64,000 nucleotides of DNA from positions 4,489,766 through 4,553,765 of the forward strand of contig NC_052482.1 in NCBI RefSeq assembly GCF_009730915.1, written 5' to 3'. The stretch comes from Dioscorea cayenensis subsp. rotundata (lineage: Eukaryota; Streptophyta; Magnoliopsida; Dioscoreales; Dioscoreaceae). Shown here in pieces: positions 55,741 through 64,000 of this stretch (within the stretch, counting starts at the first letter, position 1; each line of letters starts with the position of its first letter). Both the position numbers and the translations under genes were made by a program. The notes beneath the pieces are model-generated. The model was not told the origin of the DNA. It saw nothing but the letters and a program-made list of their open reading frames with translations, and made no database searches.

Positions 55741-56540
55741 ATACATTTTTTTCTTCAGATTTTTGCATTTAATACCTGCAATAAATTTGAATATTACCTA
55801 AAACCCAAATTAAACTTCAAGATTGTCCAAATATTAATAAAAAGAAATATGAAACCAAAAAATAATGTACAATCTTGTATGTGAATGCCACAAAGACATA
55901 TAAATTTAATCAACTTATAGATCTTCAATCTCATTCACAATCATAAGTATTTAACAAAATATGACAGTTACAATTGTTAGAAAATTTCATAGACACCAAG
56001 AAGATTCAAAGATCACATAAAATCTCATAAAAAAGTGGAAAAGAAATCAAACATTCATTGGTCTTGATCATCAAACCTCCTAAGAATGCATTAATGTTCT
56101 GGAGAAGCCTGATTCTACAAAAATGATTTAGAGTATTAGTATTAAACAAAGCACAACATTATATGTTTAATGTACAATTACCTGAACATGCACACTAGAC
56201 CCGTCTATGTTAACCTTAGGGGTCCTAGATCCGATGCATTGATTCTGCAATAATTACAATTACATGTTTAAAATATAATTTGGCAACATAATTGTTATGA
56301 ATGGACCAATAAATAAGTACTAGAAACTTATAGAGAGTATCACCCAATCATACACATGCAAACACATAAATGAAATAATAACTTATGATTATGGAAGTAT
56401 CCAAAGTATTTGACTACTAGTTTACAAATTTGAAATACCTACGATTGAGAAGATGATCCACCTATGGTAGGTAGAGGGATTGTTGCTACTGGGAATTGCT
56501 GTTGCAAGAAAGTATAAAGAGCGTTGTAATTAGCATGTTC

Positions 56541-58128
56541 TCAGCCAAGCTCATCTTCCATCTTCTGGAACTTTTCATCCATTTGTTGGTGAAATTCTAT
56601 GCACTCAGATGAATGACCATCACATGTTGTGAGATGATGACTACCTGAATGACCGTAATATGAAGTAGGTGTAAGACCAAATCCAAACCCTTTTACTCGG
56701 CCATGTTGCTCTTTTCCAATCACTTGAATCAAAATTTTTATTTCAACCATTCCCTTATTCCCATTGACTGATTCATATTTAGATAGTTTTTCATTTGCCT
56801 TTTCCTACATTTATGTAAATGGCTTTTAATAAATGTCATTTCTGAAGAAATCAATAGAAGAAAGAATAATGACCGAAGACTTAGTACCATAATCTCTCCT
56901 ATCTCTTTATTCAAATATGAGCCATCTTTTTTAGTATGGGTTGCTTTAAAAAACTCAAAACGTCCTATTTTCTTTCCACTTCTAAGCTCCTAAATCAAGA
57001 AAATATAGATTAGTAACGGTTACCAGCAAAGCGTACTCTTTGGAAAATAATCATACATAGCCAAATATTGAATCTTGAAAGACTTAACAATTTTTTACCA
57101 TTTCCTTTTCTTTTCTCGTGAAAGTTTTTGAATCAGAAGTGTGTGTGCACTTTTGTTGCTTTCTGATTCCTGCATAATAATATGAACATTAAATTACATA
57201 TGTAAGATACCATGATTATTACATTAAAAATAAAAAATATATTATTCGAACCTCCCCTTTCCTCGAGTACCAAAAATAAACTAACTCTTCCCATTTCCAG
57301 CTAATAGTCCCTTATGGATGCTTCTCTTTATTTGCTTGCAGCCCATCCTCTATTTTGAAATATTTTCTCTTCAAATCATCTTTGTTGTCCATCCATTGCT
57401 TTCCCAAAGACTTAAGCACATAGACTTTTGGGATCTCAAGAACAAAGTGTGTCTATTTGACAACCAAAAATAATTTCAAGCAAATATTATGACCTTAATA
57501 AGATTGTTTTGTAAATAAAGAACACCTTATGCATAACACAAATTTAAGCATAAAAATATACCTCGATGAAATTTAATAGTTCATCCTTTAATGTTTTTGG
57601 CACTTTATGCCAACTCTCGTATTGAAGACTGATCTTCTGGCTAGATCGAGCAATCATACCTAGGAATGAAGAGAACAATTGTGCCTCAGGCCCAATTGGT
57701 TGTCCAAGCCGGTTTGCACTGACCAACACTTTCTCTTCTAGAGGTACCACCCACAACTCTTTCAAAGTTATTTGTCCTCTTCCTTTACTGCTACCAGCAT
57801 TGTCAACTGTAACATATCATGTGCCCATTCATCAAGACAAAATGGTTTAATCCATTACTTAAAAAGTTGTATTTGGAAATCAATTGTACAAAATACCTAT
57901 TTTTACATTAACCACTCCACTGGTATTTTCAAGTATGTTACCATGGTCTTTGTTTTCATCATTTCCATTATTGTTTGAATCAATATTTGATGAATGAGTT
58001 GAGGTGCGAGGTTGAGCATATGGTATTAGAGAAGTTGAAATATCAACTTCATTAGTTGTAGCATCATTGCAACTGGTATTTGTTTCATATTGGATTACTT
58101 TCATATCCTTCAATTTTGATCTTGGCAT
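56541..58128 (-). pseudogene. TNPA-like (Transposase_24) gene of CACTA 2
   Basis: Exons on the minus strand. Exon 1 (58128 to about 57897) starts MPRSKLKDMK and is Asn/Ser-rich. Exon 2 (about 57810-57560) has VSANRLGQPIGPEAQL then SSFLGMIARS, the signature block. Exon 3 (about 57460-57245) has VYVLKSLGKQWMDNKDDLKR then SWKWEELVYFWYSRKGE. Short exons encode SREKKRKW (about 57100) and RSGKKIGRFEFFKATHTKKD (about 56995-56900). The last exon ends in a coiled-coil-like MDEKFQKMEDELG at 56541. One in-frame stop sits in exon 3 near 57320. The protein would bind subterminal repeats. Exon limits are inferred from frames and consensus sites. Confidence 0.75.
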
Positions 58129-58139
58129 CTTGATGTTAT

Positions 58140-59164
58140 CTACATCACATCATAATGAAAGGTATACATCAAACAAGAATAAATACTAAAAAATAAATGT
58201 TCACATTAACCAATTGCTCTAATCCTTAGCATATGATATTTTGCTGAAATTATTAGGTACGTTTCATGTTTTTGTATGGTTATATATTAAACCTGACATG
58301 GCTTTGTCTATTTATGCTTATGCAGGAAGGTTACAAGGTTCCAGAAGTTTCCAAGGCATTTACCGTTTGCTTGCTTTGAATTTTCCTTACAAAGAAGTTT
58401 GTATGATGTTTGCTTAGTTTAGCACCTCACAACTCTGTAGAAGACAAGAAATACATGAATGAAGAAGTAATAAGGAAATGAAAATGTTATGCTTGTGAAA
58501 CAATTGTTGGATTAAAGGAAATAATTGCAGGTATAATTAGTCCATATGAAATTACTAATATATTAATCAAATAATTAATCAAATTATACAATCTCATAAT
58601 GTATTGAACCTCAATATCTTGGTGTTTGCTATACCTAGAGGCATAGACCGTGTTAATTTACAAAAGATAATTTTCATATCACACCAACCCTGATTTTCTT
58701 GGTCAGGATCCAATTCATGCAATATCATCTAGATGCATGGCCTGTAGTTGAAAACCTGATTTATTTGGTAATTTGGTTGTCCTTTCATAAATTAAATTTT
58801 GGTTTGAAAATGAACACAAGAAAAAGATATAGAGAGGACCATCACACATCCCTCTCTTCTGACTTTTGAGTAGATATTAGTACCTGAAAAAAATAAGAAT
58901 GTCATCCTATTTGTATCTGATTAACTGTCCAAATTTATATCTTTCACTTTTCTTTCTTTTTTTCACATCATGTATCTAATGAACTTCCTATATAGCCACA
59001 CTTTCGATGACTACTTTTCTCTGTTCTTATTTTGTTCTGTGTTTTCAAAGGATTATTCTCTTGACACTAAGGATTTCTATTCACTTTTTCTCATGTTTGA
59101 ACCTTGTTGATCTAATATTTCTTGAACACAGGCCTCAAATCGGAATGATAAGATATAATGCACT
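58140..59164. other. AT-rich sequence, no clear gene
   Basis: Possible isolated exon after TTATGCAG near 58325 with a short frame, not recognised. May be the 5' part of CACTA 2 or host intergenic DNA. Confidence 0.4.
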
Positions 59165-59273
59165 TTGTTTGTTGAGGCTTTGCTCATCATGCTTTCAAGT
59201 CATGGGTAATAGCGAAACCTTCATCTATGAGTCCCCGTGAGGTAAGAAAAGGTACGTCAAGCTAAGTGACATT

Positions 59274-59302
59274 CAACAAGCGCTTCTTGGGAAGCAACCC
59301 AA
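59274..59302 (+). promoter_or_regulatory. Conserved post-gag hairpin, third copy
   Basis: AAGCGCTTCTTGGG, AAGCAA, CCCAAG: same stem, one loop change from R1 (AGGCAA). Confidence 0.7.
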
Positions 59303-59569
59303 GCACTTACTGTTTTGTTAGATGTTAGTTTAGTGTTTCCATGAATAAGACGTTAAGTGTTGGTGTCTATATGTTTTGATGCATCACTATGATTCCCTTG
59401 TGGATGAGTTGGTGTTGTCATGTGTTTAAATGTCTATGGTGAAATTGTTGGTCGTTTGAGCATGTTTTACGTTTTTCTCTGGTATATTATGCATGCTAGA
59501 AGCAGGCTCTGAGTGTTTTTATATATGCAGGAATTTTCTACAAAGCCTGCAATTCCCCTAAGGCATCCA

Positions 59570-60185
59570 GAGAAAATGCATGGGCGTGTGGAATTTCCAC
59601 ACGCCGGTGAGTCTCTATTAAGATCTCATCCAGAGAAGTTACATGGGCATGCATTTGCCCCTGCGAATGACCTTGTGAGATGCACACACTCGTGGGTATT
59701 TTCCACATCGGCGTGTGTCTTCTTGCAGAGATTTAGAGATTTTTCCCAAGAAAACACAGGGGCGTGGACTCACCCTTGTGGATGACCCTCTGATAAACAT
59801 ACGAGTGTGAGTGATTTTTGCACGCCCGTATGGGTCTCTACAGAGGAGCTCTTTTCCATCTTGAGAATACACAGAGTCGTGCTAGTGCCCCTGTGAACTG
59901 GTCCTGTACATGCCCACGCCCGTGCGGAATTTCTGCACAGGCATGTGAAACACTTAGAGTTTTCTTGGGCTAGACAGATAAGCTACAAGGGCGTGGAGAT
60001 GCCCATATGGGTCAGGCGCATGGGTGTGGGTATTTTCTACACGCTGGTGTGTATGCATTCAGAGAGACTTTAGTGTTTTCCCTAGAGTGTACAGGAGCGT
60101 GCACCTGCCCCTGTGAAGCTCTCCTGTAAAGCCACACGGGCGTGGGTAATTTCCACATGCCCTTGTGGATGTACAGAATTCCAAG
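59570..60185. repeat. About 110-bp palindrome array, second copy
   Basis: Units near 59583, 59696, 59806, 59917, 60021 and 60131 show the same alternation as 23460-24080: GGGCGTGTGGAATTTCC palindromes, a CAGGGGCGTG-type palindrome, and a CCAGAGA spacer. More decayed. Confidence 0.82.
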
Positions 60186-60249
60186 AGACGCGAGTTTTCC
60201 TTAAAATCTCTTTGAGTTTCTTTTCCATTATCCTCTCAAATGCTTAGTT

Positions 60250-60706
60250 GTAGATGGATTATTCGGGCACCTTGACCCCAAAGAGAGCATATGGAGTGCT
60301 ATGCGGTTAGGGCTAATATGAACCAGGAGTGTCCAAGGCCACATTCTTTTCCCGACCTGCATATTGATATTTGCAAGTGGTTATGAGTAGGTTGGTGAAC
60401 TGCCGTGAAGATAGAACTATCGTCCTGAGCCGGCAGGAGCTTTTGTATCTTTATTCGATGGTTCAGAGCACACCAATCCATCTTGGGTATATCATCGCAG
60501 AGTATATACGACATCAGGTACTATATGCTATATTAGGAGTGATTTTCTTGGACCCCTACATCACAAGACTGGTAATGGGTATGGGCCTCTGGACAGATTC
60601 GAGTGGCCGAGAAGGCGAGTATACCTGTTCCCCTGGGCATAGAGACGTTAAGGCTGATGGGGTTGGTTCACAGAGTTCGGTCTGGAGTGTATGCTCTGAA
60701 TACACC
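60250..60706 (+). pseudogene. ATHILA-type ORF2 fragment
   Basis: SGTLTPKRAYGVLCG, then SRPAY, VMSRLVN, VLSRQELLYLYSMVQ, HLGYIIAEYI and DPYITRLVMGMGL match R1 ORF2 from about residue 163 on. Stops occur in GVLCG-G and later. Cut off at 60706 by the next LTR. Confidence 0.8.
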
Positions 60707-62325
60707 TGATAAGTGCTTGAGTAAAAAGGAAGCAAAGATAGGCTATAAAGACACAATGTTGGGAGTTCTTGTTCAATTCAAGGACCAAAACACGAGAGGA
60801 GTTCATAAACGTGGAGATATGTGCCAACTTCCAAGAAGATTCAAGTCAATTCACTAGTTGGAAGGACACAAAGGCAACCACATCTTCATGTTCCTTCTCT
60901 TTGTAAAGATTGCAAGACCTCTCAAAGATACGTCGATGAAGAAAAGTTTTATAGCCTACCACATGGATGTGTTCCCGGACATATGGCCTCAAGAGAAGAG
61001 TGTTTGGACCACATTATTGTGAAAAGTACTGTAGCAAACTATAGCAATTACACTGTAGCAGTATTGTAGCAAAATTACTATTCACGTGGCCGCGTGGAAA
61101 ATCTACATGGGTGCGTGAGGGCACGTAACAGACGCGGTTTGGGCTTTAAATAGGCCGTTTGCCCTATTTTTGAGGGACTTTTGACGAGGGTTTGGGCGAG
61201 CACTTTGAAGGCAAGGCGGCTAGGGTTTTGGAGGAGGTCTTTGGCGATATTGGGGCATCAATCACCAACTTTGATTGATCCTCTCTCCGTCAGAGCATAG
61301 AGAGAGCCTTTGGTGACCTAGCTTCTGAGAAAGATACTTCAAGACGTTGGGCGACCCATCAAGGCCATCATCACGAATTTAAGGGGGTTTTACTACATGG
61401 TTTTCATTGCTTTCATTGTATCAATCATTGTTTTGTAACTTGCTCCATGGAGGGCTAAACCTTAGTAGGTATTTGGGCATGTGAACCCTAGGATCATGTT
61501 TTTGCTAATGATATGCTTTATGTTTCTATTAAATCCGAGTTGATTTGAGTTTTAATCTTGTATTCCCATTGCTTGCTTGTTTAATTAATCCTTGTGGTTT
61601 ATTGGATTTGTATGAATTGTTACTTTGATGTGAGAGAGGTCTCCATTAGAGTTAGAACTTCAAGGTTAAAGAGGGTTGAGAGGGTGAGCCATGAGATAGT
61701 GGAGTGTCCCCTTTCCCTTCAGATTGAGTGTTTCCTATCTCCGTATTCCCTAAACTCTATGCAACCATATTTAGTGTGAGGCATGAGATTGAGAGATTTC
61801 TCCACTGGGACCTTGTAGGGGGTTAGAGATCCTTCGCCGGGAATTAGGGTTGGATCTATCTTCAGGAATCGGTTTCACTCTTAGGTGTCCCTAGAGCGTA
61901 TTGCGGTCATATGGGGTGTGAGATGTTGAGATTGAGCGATTTCTCCGCAGGGACCTTGTAGGGGAGTAGTACCGGTGGTTTGGAGGCAAGGGACGGTAGT
62001 TCTTAGATTACCTCGAATCATTAGACTGGGTTTAAAAGCATTTAGTGAATCACGAGCTTCATGTTAGATCCTAGGGGGAGCATTGTCCGGGTACCTCATC
62101 TTTATTAATTGAGATCTCCTTTACTTGTTTTCTTACTCATTTACTTTCTTATTAATTCTCTTGCAATTAGTTCATTTCATTACATCTATTGATTTCGGCT
62201 TGATAACTAAGAATTGGTTAATACTAATACTTCCATTCCCTGTGGATTCGACTACCGACTCACCGAGGTAATTATTACTTCGACACCCATGTACTTGCGG
62301 TTTACACGCACATTCGAACGTGTCA
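60707..62325 (+). repeat. 5' LTR of the right-edge R1-family element (1619 bp)
   Basis: U3 shows TGTAGCA words at about 61029, 61053 and 61066 and TATAGCA at about 61040. Then come a CACGTGGCCGCGTGG / GGGTGCGTGAGG stretch and GCTTTAAATAGG (TATA-like, about 61143). R/U5 has the conserved GATTCGACTACCGACTC word near 62247. Confidence 0.9.
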
Positions 62326-62331
62326 AGTTTT

Positions 62332-62349
62332 TGGCACCGTTGCCGAGGA
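62332..62349 (+). promoter_or_regulatory. Primer-binding site, tRNA-Asp type
   Basis: TGGCACCGTTGCCGAGGA, two changes from the R1 site. Confidence 0.85.
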
Positions 62350-62475
62350 ACGGGATATTAGGAACACTAGGACTTGATTACTTTAGTCATTCACATTTTT
62401 ATTTGCTTTTTCTGCTTCATACTTCTCTCTTTCGCCATTCTTATTATTTCTTTTCACTGATTTCAGCTACAGGTT

Positions 62476-64000
62476 ATGACCCGAGCGAACCCTTCGACAT
62501 TGGTTGAAGAGGATCCTGAAATTGAGTGAAGAATTCATAGAAGGGGCAGAAGGAACCTATTCAGGAGCAGAATTTTTCAGCTGAAATAGAAGTTGAAGAA
62601 TCTGAAAATATGGCAGAATAAGGGGGGCAACCAAGGACACTTTCATATTTTGCTAGGCCTACAATTTAATCGAGCATTGTTAGGCCACCGGTAGTAGCCC
62701 TGAATTTTGAGTTAAAGCCAGGTTTCATTCAAATGGTTCAATAGTCTGCACGATTTAATGGGTTAGCGGATGAAGACCCAAACAATCATATTGAGAATTT
62801 CCTTCACATTTCCGATATGTTGAAGATCAATGGGGTTTCCGATGATGCAATTCGCTTGAGGGCTTTTCCATTCTCATTAATGGAAAGAGCCAAACAATGG
62901 CTCCATTCATTGCCAAGAGCTTCAATTACAACATGGAACGAAATGGCCGAGGCTTTCCTTGCAAGGTATTTTCCTCTGGGGAAATCGGCAAAACTTCGTA
63001 ATGAGATATCATCATTTGTTCAAATGGAGCTTGAATGTTTATTTGAGACTTGGGAATGATTCAAAGACCTCTTGCGGAAGTGTCCACAACATGGGTTCCC
63101 CGAGTGGATGGTTATTCAATCATTTTACAATGGGTTGAACTCGAGTAACAAACAACTTCTTGATGCCGCCGCAGGAGGAGCATTGGGAAACAAGACCCCC
63201 GAAGAAGCCCGACAATTGATTGAGGAAATGGGTTTGAATAGCTACCAATGGAATGCAAGAGAAAAGAAGAAAGTGGTCGGACTCCATGAGATCGACGGGG
63301 TTACATCCTTGGCAGCCCAAGTAAAAGCATTGAGCAAGAAATTGGACACTTTGACTTCATCAAAGGTAGCCACAATCACAAGTTGTGATGGTTGTGGGGC
63401 TCACATATACCGTCGGATTATCCTATCTCGATTACAAGTTCAGCCCCAAGTGAACAAATAGATTTTGTGGGCAATTCGGGAAGAGGACAAGGTAATCCGT
63501 ATGGCAACACTTATAACCAAGGGTGGAGAAACCACCCAAATCTCTCGTGGGGCAATCAAGGGCAGCAAAAGACCACTGCTCCACCCGGATTTCAGCAAAC
63601 ACCTTCGATTCCGGAGAGAGTTTCAGAATTAGAAAGGGTTTTATCAAAGTTTATTCAATCAACCGACACAAGGTTCCAAAACATAGAGGCAACACTCCGC
63701 AATCATACCGCTTCTTTACATAATTTGGAGAGTTAAGTTGGACAAATAGCGAAGTCATTGGCGGAGAGGACTTTAGGGAGCCTACCAAGTAACACCGAGA
63801 CTAACGCAAGGGAGCAAGTGAAGGTGATCACTTTGAGAAGTAGTCGAGAGCTGCGAGAAGAGCTCACTGCTGAGAAAAATTCTGAAATTCTTCAAGCTAA
63901 AACCTCCACTGGGAAGACTGTTGAATTTACTCAAGAACCGCCAAATGATAAGGTGCAAGATAACGAGAAGCGGGCAGCTGCTTCACTTCCTTGATATACT
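62476..64000 (+). pseudogene. gag of the right-edge R1-family element, broken, continues off-window
   Basis: Starts MTRANPSTLVEEDPEIE then a stop at about 62527. The gag core is in two pieces: LKINGVSDDAIRLRAFPFSL to LECLFETWE with TGA at about 63057, then RKCPQHGFPEWMVIQSFYNG and LLDAAAGGALGNKTPEEARQ. A frameshift at the zinc knuckle (near 63400) moves into IDFVGNSGRGQGNPYG and later SNTETN. A stop lies in the coiled-coil region (TAA near 63734) and another near 63993. About 75 percent of residues match R1 gag by eye. Confidence 0.88.

Larger units (their letters stand above)
55268..58140 (-). mobile_element. CACTA element 2 (En/Spm), one end seen
   Basis: The terminus CACTACACCATATTAGG starts at 55268. 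The subterminal region 55290-55740 has about a dozen GGCGTTT/AACGCC words in both orientations, then a multi-exon TNPA-like gene on the minus strand (58128-56541). I found no matching terminus before 59165, so the other end is missing, or lies beyond the R1-family insertions. The TIR and subterminal motif differ from CACTA 1. Confidence 0.75.
59165..60706 (+). mobile_element. Truncated R1-family internal region
   Basis: Plus-strand homology to R1 starts abruptly at about 59165, within the last codons of gag-pro (SSCFQVMG, ends at TGA 59238). It continues through the splice-donor-like site, the conserved hairpin (59274-59302), the palindrome array (59570-60185) and part of ORF2 (60250-60706). 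Its gag and the N-terminal ORF2 are deleted. It ends at 60706, where another R1-family LTR is inserted in ORF2. Confidence 0.85.
60707..64000 (+). mobile_element. R1-family element, 5' part, continuing past the window
   Basis: 5' LTR 60707-62325 (TGATAAGTGCTTGAG...GTGTCA), tRNA-Asp primer site, then gag to the end of the window. The 5 bp before the LTR are ACACC; the partner duplication would be to the right. Inserted into ORF2 of a relative. Confidence 0.88.

Noticed and set aside
59007..59240. A host gene of 77 codons ending in SSCFQVMG
   Set aside because: The C-terminal part aligns with the end of R1 gag-pro. The N-terminal part is unrelated AT-rich sequence joined by truncation.

Overview
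This window is nuclear DNA from a flowering plant: AT-rich and dominated by transposable elements. The lineages seen are Athila-like Ty3/gypsy, Ty1/copia, CACTA with plant Ptta/En/Spm proteins, and MITE-like and MULE-like pieces. The single credible intact host gene encodes a plant-specific DUF4228/PADRE protein. I cannot name the species. No CRISPR array, bacterial-type operon or confident structural RNA gene is visible.

Layout, left to right. (1) 1-12878: a CACTA element whose right terminus is at 12878. Its TNPA-like gene (+ strand) is split by a solo LTR (3007-10203, target-site duplication (TSD) ATTTA). That LTR is itself split 14 bp from its end by a 5.4-kb TG...CA insertion (3021-8421, TSD CTTGT), which carries broken fragments of two host translation-factor genes, eIF3g and poly(A)-binding protein. 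(2) 13411-34548: an old Athila-like element on the minus strand, called R2 here (TSD ACCAA). Its gag-protease gene was hit by a solo LTR of a second family (18512-30703, TSD GTCTA). A complete 10.3-kb element of that same second family, R1 (18538-28862, TSD ATCCC), then landed 26 bp from the end of the solo LTR. (3) 34806-37693: a solo LTR (TSD ATCGG) containing another solo LTR (35185-36659, TSD CCAGT). (4) 37699-42432: AT-rich intergenic DNA with a MITE-like element and a possible SINE. (5) 42438-47549: a very young Ty1/copia element on the minus strand (TSD TTAAT) with badly broken reading frames. (6) 48039-48626: the PADRE gene on the minus strand, with a TATA box. (7) 50920-51832: a Harbinger-like element with internal tandem duplications. 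(8) 52898-55236: a minisatellite-rich segment with a possible 9-bp MULE-type TSD. (9) 55268 to about 58140: a second CACTA element on the minus strand. (10) 59165-60706: a truncated R1-family internal region, interrupted by a further R1-family element whose 5' LTR, tRNA-Asp primer site and gag run off the right edge.

How the parts relate. R1 and R2 keep the features needed to be copied and packaged: LTRs, tRNA-Asp primer-binding site, polypurine tract, gag and a protease-like region. R1 also has an ATHILA-type second ORF. Neither carries reverse transcriptase, RNase H or integrase, so they must have moved with enzymes from autonomous relatives. Both families share unexplained conserved structures: a hairpin placed next to a G-run, occurring twice per element; a hairpin just after the gag-pro stop, next to a splice-donor-like site; and family-specific short palindromes found both in the LTR promoter region and inside the element. 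These shared structures are the most novel signal in the window.
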